Part shown: piece by piece, positions 25,264 through 32,873 of the stretch
How the letters are laid out: every line of letters starts with the position of its first letter
Numbering within the stretch: position 1 is the stretch's first letter
DNA from: Nocardia niwae NBRC 108934 = DSM 45340
Lineage (GTDB): Bacteria > Actinomycetota > Actinomycetes > Mycobacteriales > Mycobacteriaceae
Direction of reading: 5' to 3'
DNA length: 64,000 bases
Assembly (NCBI RefSeq): GCF_001613465.1
Contig: NZ_BDCK01000034.1
Span: 1-64,000 of the forward strand
Position numbers and translations under genes: made by a program
The notes under the pieces: generated by a model
The model's database searches: none
The model's input: the letters and a program-made list of their open reading frames with translations, nothing else
What the model was told of the DNA's origin: nothing

Positions 25264-26687
25264 CCGGCCATGTCCATCGGCAAGCGGAGTTGCGCTCCCA
25301 CCGGCGCGGCAAGATACGCAACGACGTCTGCTTCGGCGAACGAAGCTTTGCCGACAGTCGAGCGCCAGGATTCTCGAAACGGCAGCAGCGACAACGCCGT
25401 AGTGACGGTGCCGTCTGGCCCGCGGCGGGGGCGGGTCTCAGCGAGTAACAAATCGGCAGGATCGCACAGTTGGACAACGCCGGGCGCATGGGTATTGATT
25501 ATGACCTGGCGGAAGGGGTTTCCGGGGCCCGGTGGCGAATGTGGATCGACTGCGAGATCTCGCACGAGCTGAACCATCGCCGGTAGATTGGCCGGATGAA
25601 TTCCATTCTCCGGCTCCTCCATACAAATCAGCCCGGTGAAAGTCGGGTCTTCGAGAAGAACGCAGAGGGCAAGAAAACGCAGGGTTCCCTCCGATAGTGC
25701 GCGAGCAGGAAGTCGCATACCATTGCGCTCCCGCAAGAACAGCGTAAAGACCTCGCGCACCTGGTCGGGTTCGACCTTGACGCTCTCCACGCTGACGCCG
25801 GAGAGGTCCGAGAGCCGATCTGCGACCTGAGCATAGACGGCTTCCGGGTCTGGGCTCATGGAGCCGTTGGTCGCCTCATTGGCAATCCGATAGAGCGTGG
25901 CCGCGAGATGACGACCGTTCGTTTCCATCACTCGAGGATCTGCGAACCCATCGGGAGCCCGCAGTGCGGAAGGTTCGAGGGCGAGTCGATGCCAACTCTG
26001 CATCTCCCGGCGGGCCGCCAATATGGTCGGGTAGTCATTCGTCGTTACTGTGCTGAGCACAGTTCTGCCAGCTCGTGCCGCTCCCCTCGGTTGTGGCTTG
26101 CCGAAACTTCCCCCATCGCCGTGCACGTTGATCACTGTTCCGTTTTCGCGTTCCTCGGTCGAGAGGAATGCGCCCCCTCGCCGCTGCCCCTGCACGACAG
26201 TGCTTCGGAAGCCTTTTGCAGTATGTGGAAATCGCAGATGTTTCGGGGCGTCGCCTCGATTGATATGCCGGAGTTCCTCGCGGTGCAGAATCAGCCTGCC
26301 CACACTGCTTTCTCCCTCGGGAGCCGAATATCCTAGTTCCAGCTCGTATCGAAGGAAAGTTGTAGTTGCCTTCGCGGGCGCACCGAGGTCATCCTCGACC
26401 TCGGCAGGGACGATCATCTCTGCGGCAAACCAAATACGCCTTTCATGGTCGCGGTAGCCGTCCCAGAACAGATCCCGCGGATCGCCACCGCGCATCCCGG
26501 ATGCTCCCCGAACCCGCTGCGAAGCCTCGACAAGAGGGTCGGTGGCCAAATAGGAGAGGAACTCGATGGCGTCGAAGACATTGGACTTTCCCATCCCGTT
26601 AGCGCCTGCGATACACGTGAACGGGCCGAAGTCCACCTGAACATCGAGGAGGTTCTTGAAGCCTCGAATCTCCAGTTTGGTGAGCAT
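25260..26687 (-). CDS. AAA ATPase (AAA_21/OLD-like, SMC-related)
   Basis: A 475-residue ABC/SMC-type ATPase without transporter context. It opens like RecF/OLD proteins (MLTKLEIRGFKNLLDVQVDF) with Walker A GANGMGKS at residues 28-35. The far C-terminal half has a signature-like LSEGTLRFLAL, Walker B LICMEEPENGIHP and the H-loop VIINTHAPGVVQL. The middle forms the long insert of the AAA_15/21 families. A -10 box TAATCT (26694-26699, minus strand) ends six bases before the ATG, so the operon is probably leaderless. It is followed, with a four-base overlap, by the DUF4276 gene. Likely the sensor or motor of a two-gene defence module; a DNA-repair role is the alternative. Confidence 0.85.
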   Translation of the reverse strand: MLTKLEIRGFKNLLDVQVDFGPFTCIAGANGMGKSNVFDAIEFLSYLATDPLVEASQRVRGASGMRGGDPRDLFWDGYRDHERRIWFAAEMIVPAEVEDDLGAPAKATTTFLRYELELGYSAPEGESSVGRLILHREELRHINRGDAPKHLRFPHTAKGFRSTVVQGQRRGGAFLSTEERENGTVINVHGDGGSFGKPQPRGAARAGRTVLSTVTTNDYPTILAARREMQSWHRLALEPSALRAPDGFADPRVMETNGRHLAATLYRIANEATNGSMSPDPEAVYAQVADRLSDLSGVSVESVKVEPDQVREVFTLFLRERNGMRLPARALSEGTLRFLALCVLLEDPTFTGLICMEEPENGIHPANLPAMVQLVRDLAVDPHSPPGPGNPFRQVIINTHAPGVVQLCDPADLLLAETRPRRGPDGTVTTALSLLPFRESWRSTVGKASFAEADVVAYLAAPVGAQLRLPMDMAG

Positions 26688-26693
26688 GCCGTC

Positions 26694-26699
26694 AGATTA
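26694..26699 (-). promoter_or_regulatory. -10 box of the ATPase/DUF4276 operon
   Basis: TAATCT on the minus strand, six bases before the ATG of the ATPase gene; no Shine-Dalgarno sequence and no clear -35 box. The spacing predicts a transcript starting at or next to the start codon. Confidence 0.5.
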
Positions 26700-26814
26700 C
26701 CCTGAGTTCGATCGACCACGTGCCTGCCGCGCTCTCATTCATGCGTCCGAGTGGAGCGATACCTTTCTCTGATGGCTCCCGCTCAGCCTGCTGAGTCAAC
26801 CCGGAGTGGGCCCC

Positions 26815-27311
26815 TCAGCTGTCGCGCACCATCGTGCGCTGATGCACCCGCTCGCTCTGGTAGCGCAGGCCGGGGCCAGAGGCTCTGGGCCGTGAGTAGC
26901 GAAGCCGATGCGTTCGAAAAGCCGTACTGCACGGTCGTTTCGACCAGTCTCTGCAGGTGGCAGTCCGGCGCGCCGGTTTCGGCGAGCCGCTCGAACCAGC
27001 GGAGCATCAGCCGGTCAACGGCGCCGGTCCTCCTGCCTTCGGGGCGACGTTGATGTGCAGGGGACTGGACCGGCGCTTGTCGTGAGAGTTTCCCGCGGTC
27101 GGAGCCCGCGGATCGCCGCGCCGGCGACATCGGCGAGGCTGCGCGCGAAGAATCCGGCGCAGGTGCGCCCGAACACCAGGCAATAGCGGCGGATCGCCTG
27201 CTCGATCCGCTTGCTCTCGCCGGGAGGGCCGCAGTTTCCACGCAGCCGGTCAGATGCCCGACCAATTACGGCGCCAGGTAGACGGCTGCCTTCAACTCCG
27301 TACGCCCCCAC
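26815..27311 (-). pseudogene. Decayed GNAT-type acetyltransferase
   Basis: Pieces of one protein can be followed on the minus strand through at least three frames: IEQAIRRYCLVFGRTCAGFF with ARSLADVAGAAI in the first, LMLRWFERLAETGAPDCHLQ with RLVETTVQYGF in the second, and GLRYQSERVHQRTMVRDS ending in a stop at 26815 in the third. The order and the motif of an acid-rich middle followed by a GF helix and a TMVR end suit a GNAT acetyltransferase. Several indels rule out a working gene. It may be the scar of an older insertion event beside the ATPase operon. Confidence 0.55.
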
Positions 27312-27422
27312 AGCGACTCGGTCGGCGAACCGGCGCCCGCCCGAACGAACAGAGCGCCAGTGCGGCCGGTCGCCGTCGGTGACGCCGCGAACCTCCGTGC
27401 CGCGAGTTAGCCGGTGCTCGGC

Positions 27423-28601
27423 TCAGGCGGTGAGTTCGCGTTCCAGCGGTGTCCGGAAACGGGGAATGGCGCGCACCTCGCCGAACCATTCGGCGACGCG
27501 CTGCGCTTGCGCGGCGATGAGCGCTTCGGCGTCCGCGCCCACGTCCTCGAGCAGACGGTAGACGATCTCGCCGTCCTTGCGCTGCGCCCAGCCGCCGACG
27601 ATCCGCCCGTCGCACCACACGGTGGGTCCCACGTTGCCGTTGCGGTCGAACAAGCTCGGCGCGTGCGGGCCGAGATACCACCCCCGCGCCTGCCAGCCCA
27701 TCGGAGTGGGGTCGAGGGCGGGTAGCAGCGCCGCCCATGGTTCCGGCGCGGCGACCGGCTCGACGTCGTCGGCCAGCAGTACGCCGGTCACGCCGTCCAG
27801 ATCGACCTCGACCAGATCCAGGGCGCCCAGTGCCGCGCGCACCTCGCCGAGCGTCCACCCGGTCCACCACTTGACGTCGGACACCGGCGCCGGACCGAAG
27901 GCGCGCAACCAGCGGCGGACCAGTTCCACCCTGGCCTCGTCGGCGGGCATGGGGGCGACGCCGCCGGGCAGCCACGACTCGATCGGCGCCCAGGTGTACT
28001 GACTGCTGGTCCAGCCGCCGTTCGGCCTGCCGCGCACGATGCGGCCCTCGCAGCCGAGGGTCACCAGCACCCAGGTGGTGATGTTCGTCGGCTTCGAATA
28101 CGCCTTGTCCGGCGCGGTGTTCACCTGGGTGCGCAGCCGCGGGACGTCCTTGCTCAGCTGGGCGCCGGTCGCCGCGCCGCGGTCGAGCAACGCCTTGTGC
28201 GTCTCGGTCTCGACTTCGGCCCACCACCGGCGCACGTCGCCGTCGCCGATGCCCGCCTGTTCCAGGTACTTGCCGTAGGTGCGCCGCTGTTTGTGCGCCA
28301 GCGCATCCGCGCACGCGGCCTGCAGAATCGGCACCGATTCCACCGGCACGACGAACATGGTGCGGCGCATGGCGAGCATCCGCAGCAGCGAACGGTCCGC
28401 GTAGAGCGCCTGTTCGACATCCGCGGGCGTCAGCCCCTCGGCGCGGGCCGCGACGGAGAGGAAGACGGTCGCCGGATCGGTCGCATGCAAGGCCACCAGT
28501 GAGCGGGCGATATCCGCGACCCGCCCGATTCGCTCCGGAGCGGACAGCCGGTGCCGCACCGCCAGCCGCGCACGCCGCTCGGCGGCATCAATCGAACGCA
28601 T
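27423..28601 (-). CDS. Winged-helix DNA-binding protein, AlkZ-like (HTH_42)
   Basis: A 392-residue protein of the HTH_42 superfamily, which includes the DNA glycosylases AlkZ (interstrand crosslink and alkyl-base repair) and YcaQ. Conserved pieces are ARSLVALHATDPATVFLSVA, LRMLAMRRTMFVVP, GWTSSQYTWAP, SDVKWWTGWTLGEVRAAL and FDRNGNVGPTVWCDGRIVGG. In the characterised glycosylases a QxQ or QxD motif carries the catalytic residues; here that place reads HATD. A -10 box TACGAT (28608-28613, minus) ends six bases before the ATG, suggesting a leaderless mRNA. Glycosylase activity is possible but unproven. Confidence 0.75.
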   Translation of the reverse strand: MRSIDAAERRARLAVRHRLSAPERIGRVADIARSLVALHATDPATVFLSVAARAEGLTPADVEQALYADRSLLRMLAMRRTMFVVPVESVPILQAACADALAHKQRRTYGKYLEQAGIGDGDVRRWWAEVETETHKALLDRGAATGAQLSKDVPRLRTQVNTAPDKAYSKPTNITTWVLVTLGCEGRIVRGRPNGGWTSSQYTWAPIESWLPGGVAPMPADEARVELVRRWLRAFGPAPVSDVKWWTGWTLGEVRAALGALDLVEVDLDGVTGVLLADDVEPVAAPEPWAALLPALDPTPMGWQARGWYLGPHAPSLFDRNGNVGPTVWCDGRIVGGWAQRKDGEIVYRLLEDVGADAEALIAAQAQRVAEWFGEVRAIPRFRTPLERELTA

Positions 28602-28629
28602 AGGCGAATCGTAGCGTTCGCGCCGAGGT

Positions 28630-29109
28630 TCAGAGGCCGAAGCGCTCCGGGGCCAGGCGCAGCGTCCGGCAGGCGTCGCGCAGCGCGTCGGTCGCGGCCG
28701 GACCGCAGGCGTCCGCGCCGCTGCCGATCAGGATGCCGGTGCGGATCACCGCTTCCGCCTCGGGCCCGGCTCCCGCTTTGGCGATCTGCCGCAGTACATG
28801 CGCGCAGCCGCGAATCGGGTCGTTCGCGAGCCGATTGCAGTTGTCCTCGAACAAGGCGCGCAAGTCGTCGACGGGGAAATTGCGCAGGACCGGGTCCGTC
28901 GTGACCAGTTCGGCGACGGTGGCGTGGTCCGCCGCCGGGGTGGAGCCGTCGGCCACGGCCACCAGCGCGCACAAGGCGACGGCGGCGTCCCGGAAGTTCG
29001 CCCCGCGCAAAGCGTTTCGCTGGGCGAGCAGCTGCGCTCGCCAGGTCGCGGCGGTCTCGGCGGTGTGGACAAGGGTCGCGTCGGGGATGCGGCGGGGTGC
29101 GAAGGTCAT
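28630..29109 (-). CDS. TerB-like tellurite resistance family protein
   Basis: A 159-residue all-helical protein of the TerB type, seen in DAAVALCALVAVADGSTPAA, LVTTDPVLRNFPVDDLRALF, and DPIRGCAHVLRQIAKAGAGP. The acidic positions that bind metal in TerB are partly kept (ADGS, DDL). The ATG at 29109 has GGAG six bases before it, and is preferred over an ATG at 29121. It precedes the AlkZ-like gene on the same strand by 28 bases and may share its message. Its role in tellurite or phage resistance is not established. Confidence 0.75.
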   Translation of the reverse strand: MTFAPRRIPDATLVHTAETAATWRAQLLAQRNALRGANFRDAAVALCALVAVADGSTPAADHATVAELVTTDPVLRNFPVDDLRALFEDNCNRLANDPIRGCAHVLRQIAKAGAGPEAEAVIRTGILIGSGADACGPAATDALRDACRTLRLAPERFGL

Positions 29110-29222
29110 GGCTGACTCCATGAGAGGACGTCCGAACGCGCGGACCCGTGCCATCCGGACTCGGAATGAATACCCGACCGTAACAGGGCCCGACCGCCGG
29201 GGCCTGCCCCCAAAAATCGGAA

Positions 29223-29570
29223 TCAGCCCTCGGGTTCCCAGGCGCGGACCAGGTCGAGCAGGCCGGGGAAGCGCGCTTCGAGATCGTCGACGCGGACCTG
29301 GCTGCGGCGTTCCAATCCGTAGCGCCGCTGCCGGGTGACGCCCGCCTCGCGCAGCACTCGGAAATGGTGGGTCAGTGTGGATTTGGGGCGGTCGATGCCG
29401 AACCAGGAGCATGGCCGGTCGGTCTCCGGAGAGTCCAGCAGCAGGCGGCGGACCATGGTCAGGCGCAGTGGGTCGCTCAGCGCGGCGAGGACGTGGTCGA
29501 GCCGCAGTTCGGCGCGGTCCGGCTCGGGCAGCGCGGTGCTCGCCTCCGCGATATCGGTAGGCCCGGGCAT
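29223..29570 (-). CDS. ArsR-family transcriptional regulator
   Basis: A 115-residue winged-helix repressor. The DNA-binding part is LAALSDPLRLTMVRRLL, GIDRPKSTLTHHFRVLREAG, then the wing VTRQRRYGLERRSQVR. There is no metal-binding CxCxxC in helix 3, so it is probably a non-metal sensor of the PKSTLTHH type often found beside MFS genes. GGAAGGAG precedes the ATG at 29570. It is divergent from the MFS gene at 29674, and the region between holds two palindromes with the same half site. Confidence 0.88.
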   Translation of the reverse strand: MPGPTDIAEASTALPEPDRAELRLDHVLAALSDPLRLTMVRRLLLDSPETDRPCSWFGIDRPKSTLTHHFRVLREAGVTRQRRYGLERRSQVRVDDLEARFPGLLDLVRAWEPEG

Positions 29571-29596
29571 CGAGTCTCCTTCCGCTCGGCCGCTTT

Positions 29597-29650
29597 GTAC
29601 GAGTTCTATCGTACTAGATGCTAAGTTCGATCACTGTCGTACTAGTACGA
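29597..29650. promoter_or_regulatory. Paired ArsR operators between arsR and MFS gene
   Basis: Two sites share the half site TCGTAC/GTACGA: GTACGA-N6-TCGTAC at 29597-29614 and the perfect palindrome TCGTACTAGTACGA at 29637-29650. They flank the probable promoters of both divergent genes. Co-regulation by the ArsR protein is inferred. Confidence 0.7.
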
Positions 29651-29673
29651 GAAAAGTCGAACAAGGAGTGGTA

Positions 29674-30891
29674 ATGACATCGACGGTGACCGAGCCGCTC
29701 GCACAGGTGGGCCGGATGAGCGGCTGTTCGGTGTGGCGCGCGGCGTGGCCGGTGTTCGCGGTGTTCGTGTTGTCGAACGCGCCGACCCCGCTGTATGTGG
29801 TGTGGCAAGAAGAGATCGGGTTCTCCTCCGGAACGCTGACCGCGGTATTCGCCTGCTACATCGTCGGTTTGCTGGCGGCGCTGCTGGTCGCCGGCGTGAT
29901 GTCGGACCGGGTGGGGCGCAAGCCGGTGCTGCTGCCCGCGGTGGCGGCCGCGACGGCGGCCTGCGTGCTGTTCGCGGTCGCGCAGTCGGTCCTGCTCTTG
30001 GCGCTGGCACGACTGCTCACCGGCCTCGCGGTGGGCGCGGCGGTGTCGGCGGGAATGGCGGCGGTCACGGATGTGGGTGGCCCCGATCGCAAACGCGTCG
30101 CCGCGCTGGCCGCCTCGACCGCGATGGCGCTCGGAGCCGGTAGCGGGCCATTGCTGGCCGGTGTCCTGTCCGAAACGCTGCCCGCCCCCACGGTGGCGGT
30201 GTTCCTCGTCGAAATCGCCGTGCTCGCCACGGCGTTCGCGGTCCTGGCCGGGCTGCCCTTGCCCGCGGGCTCCGGAGGGCGCGGCCCGTGGATCCGGATC
30301 CCGTCGGTCGCGCGGGACGGCCGGACCGCCGTGCTGCTCGGGATCGCGGTGTTCGGCCCGGGAATCACCGCGACGTCGTTCGTCCTGTCGCTGGGGCCGT
30401 CGGTGCTGGCGCGTCTGCTGGGCGCCGCCGACCGGGTATTCGCCGGGGCGGTGGCGTTCACCATGTTCCTGGCCGCGACCGGAATCCAGTTCGCGGCACG
30501 ACGGTTCGGCGTACGCGCCATTCTGCTCGGCGGTGCGGTCGCGACCGTAGCGAGCATGGCGGCGCTGGTGGGGTCGTTGCTCGCGGCCTCGCTTCCGCTG
30601 TTCGTCGCTGCGGCTGTGCTCGCCGGGGCCGGTCAGGGACTCGGCCAGTTCGGAGGCCTGACGGCGATCAGCGCGAGCGTGCCGGGCGAGCGGCTGGCCG
30701 AGGCGAATGCCGCGCAGAACGTGGGCGGGTATCTCCCGGCCGCGGTGCTGCCGCTGACCGCCGGTCTTCTCGGCGACGCCCACGGGTTGAGCGCCGGGGT
30801 GACCGCGTTCGGCGTGGTCGTGGGACTCGCCGCGGCCGCGGGCGGAGCGTTCGTCGTGACGCGTCTGCGCCGGGGTGTCCCGAGACCCTGA
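29674..30891 (+). CDS. MFS transporter, drug efflux type
   Basis: A 405-residue protein with about twelve membrane segments. The loop after helix 2 is the classic GVMSDRVGRKPVLLP, and helix 5 has GAGSGPLLAGVL, a form of the antiporter motif C. The ATG at 29674 follows AAGGAG by five bases. It is divergent from an ArsR-type repressor whose likely sites lie in its promoter, so expression is probably induced by the transported compound, which is unknown. Confidence 0.9.
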   Translation: MTSTVTEPLAQVGRMSGCSVWRAAWPVFAVFVLSNAPTPLYVVWQEEIGFSSGTLTAVFACYIVGLLAALLVAGVMSDRVGRKPVLLPAVAAATAACVLFAVAQSVLLLALARLLTGLAVGAAVSAGMAAVTDVGGPDRKRVAALAASTAMALGAGSGPLLAGVLSETLPAPTVAVFLVEIAVLATAFAVLAGLPLPAGSGGRGPWIRIPSVARDGRTAVLLGIAVFGPGITATSFVLSLGPSVLARLLGAADRVFAGAVAFTMFLAATGIQFAARRFGVRAILLGGAVATVASMAALVGSLLAASLPLFVAAAVLAGAGQGLGQFGGLTAISASVPGERLAEANAAQNVGGYLPAAVLPLTAGLLGDAHGLSAGVTAFGVVVGLAAAAGGAFVVTRLRRGVPRP

Positions 30892-30911
30892 CGGCGTGAC
30901 ATCATCCGGGG

Positions 30912-31910
30912 ATGCGACGGGCATATCCGGTACTCGTACTGTGCTGCGCGCTGACCGGCGTGCTCGTGACAATCCTTGCGCCGCCGCGCGTTTCGGCGCA
31001 GCCGGCCTGTGTACCCGAGGTCGCGGTGCGCCCGGTCTCGCTGCCGGTGGACGGTGAGGAGGCGACCGGGCGGGTGTACGAGCCCTTCCGGTGCGCCGCG
31101 GGCGACGTGACCCCGCGGGCGCTCGTGGTCGCGGTACACGGGCACGGCGGGTCGTCGGCCGACTTCGCCGCCTACCTCGAATCGATCGCGCGGCGCACCG
31201 CGACGCCGATCCTGGCGATGGACCTGCGCTCCGCGCAGAGCACGTGGCGCACCGGAGATTGGAATCTATGGGCGGGCTGGCGCGACGTCGTCGCCGCGAC
31301 CGCTTGGTACCGGCAGACCCACGACTCGATCACCCGCACGGTGCTGTGGGGCTGGAGCCAGGGCGGCATCACCAGCGGCCTGGCGGCGGCGCACGGGCCG
31401 CGCGGAATGTTCGACTACTGGGTCGACAACTACGGACCCGCCGACGACTTCACCATGTGGCTGGGCGCGGCGGTCGTGGACCCGGCGCTGCCCTCCCAGA
31501 TCGAGCGCGACGCGGGTGGTTGCCCGCCCGTCGCCTGTCCGCACGCCTACGCCGATCGCTCGCCCGCCCTGCTGGCCGCCCGGATGGACGTGCGGCGCGC
31601 GTTCCTCGTCCACGGCGCCGCCGACGACGTGGTGCCCTACGCCACCAGCGTGGAGATGCGCGCGGGGCTCGCCGCCGCGGGCAAGCCCACGTCCATGTAC
31701 ACCGTGGTCACCGGGCGCGACCTGGAGGGTCGGGTGGCCCCGGGCGACCACAGCGTCGGCCCGGCCTTCTTCGAGGGCGGCTGCGTCGTCGAGCGGCTGC
31801 TGCTCGGCGCGGAACCGGTCGACGGCCCGGACCGCGACTACCTCGTGGACGTCGCGCACGGCGTCGTCACCGCCCCGCCCGCTCCGGCCGGCGCGAAATG
31901 CGCGGCATGA
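30912..31910 (+). CDS. Secreted alpha/beta hydrolase
   Basis: A 332-residue exported protein: signal peptide to about residue 30 (ILAPPRVSAQPA). The oxyanion segment is VVAVHGHGGSSADF, the nucleophile is in LWGWSQGGIT, the acid in LVHGAADDVVPY and the histidine in APGDHSVGPAFF. Six cysteines suggest disulfides. The fold is near the prolyl oligopeptidase/esterase type; the exact substrate is unknown. Start ATG at 30912. It is separated from the MFS gene by 20 bases and may be read from the same message. Confidence 0.82.
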   Translation: MRRAYPVLVLCCALTGVLVTILAPPRVSAQPACVPEVAVRPVSLPVDGEEATGRVYEPFRCAAGDVTPRALVVAVHGHGGSSADFAAYLESIARRTATPILAMDLRSAQSTWRTGDWNLWAGWRDVVAATAWYRQTHDSITRTVLWGWSQGGITSGLAAAHGPRGMFDYWVDNYGPADDFTMWLGAAVVDPALPSQIERDAGGCPPVACPHAYADRSPALLAARMDVRRAFLVHGAADDVVPYATSVEMRAGLAAAGKPTSMYTVVTGRDLEGRVAPGDHSVGPAFFEGGCVVERLLLGAEPVDGPDRDYLVDVAHGVVTAPPAPAGAKCAA

Positions 31911-31976
31911 GGCGGCGGGAACACGATCGTGCCCGGCGCGGTTGAGGGAGAAGACCGACGACGAAGTGAGGACGCG

Positions 31977-32837
31977 ATGAGCAAGCCGGAAGACCCGGCC
32001 TACCACTGGAACGGACCGGAACTCGACCTGGACGCCTATCTGGCCCGGATCGGTTTCGACGGCGGGCGCGCCCCGACTGTCCGGACCTTGCACGAACTCG
32101 TGCGGGCGCACACCACCGCGATCCCGTTCGAGAACCTGGAGATCATCCTCGGCCGGTCGATCCCGCTCGACCTGGCGAGCCTGCAGGACAAGATCGTGCG
32201 CCGCCGTCGCGGCGGCTACTGCTACGAGAACGTCGGACTGTTCGCGGCCGCGCTGGAACGGCTCGGATTCGGCGTCACCGGGCTCAGCGGCCGGGTGAGC
32301 ATGGGCGCGGGCGCCGGATTGCGGCCCGCCACCCACGCGCTGCTGCGGGTGACGACCGCCGAGGACGACCGAATCTGGCTGTGCGACGTCGGCTTCGGCG
32401 CCGGACCGCTCGCTCCGTTCGAATTGTCCCGCGAGACCGGCGAATTCGCGGCGGGAGAGTGGAAGTTCCGGCTGGAGCGCACGCGCGGGGAGCTGGATTC
32501 CGACCTCTGGGTGCTGCACCAATACGGCCGCGAGGGGTGGGTCGACCGGCACAGCTTCACCCTGAACCCGCAGTACCGCATCGACTACGCCGTCGGCAAT
32601 CACTTCGTGTCGACCTCGCCCCGTTCCCCGTTCACCACGCGGCCGTACGTGCAGCGCTTCCACCCGGAGGTGCACCACGTACTGGACGGCACCACCTTCG
32701 TCACCGAGTACCCCGACGGCACCAGCGACACCCGGGAGCTGGAATCCGCCGATCTGCCCAAGATCCTCGCCGAGGTGTTCGACATCGACCTGCCCGAAGC
32801 CGACGCCGCCGTTCTGGCCCGGTGGTCGCGCGACTGA
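31977..32837 (+). CDS. nat: Arylamine N-acetyltransferase
   Basis: A 286-residue enzyme that moves acetyl groups from acetyl-CoA (or propionyl-CoA) to arylamines and hydrazines. The catalytic triad is complete: C82 in RRGGYCYENVGLF, H120 in PATHALLRV and D137 in LCDVGFG. Length is normal for prokaryotic NATs. The ATG at 31977 lies five bases after GAGG. In mycobacteria Nat acetylates isoniazid; here the gene sits in an accessory block away from the cholesterol genes with which mycobacterial nat clusters. Confidence 0.93.
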   Translation: MSKPEDPAYHWNGPELDLDAYLARIGFDGGRAPTVRTLHELVRAHTTAIPFENLEIILGRSIPLDLASLQDKIVRRRRGGYCYENVGLFAAALERLGFGVTGLSGRVSMGAGAGLRPATHALLRVTTAEDDRIWLCDVGFGAGPLAPFELSRETGEFAAGEWKFRLERTRGELDSDLWVLHQYGREGWVDRHSFTLNPQYRIDYAVGNHFVSTSPRSPFTTRPYVQRFHPEVHHVLDGTTFVTEYPDGTSDTRELESADLPKILAEVFDIDLPEADAAVLARWSRD

Positions 32838-32873
32838 TCTCGCGATCCGCCCCGGGCCGATAGGGTCGTCGGC

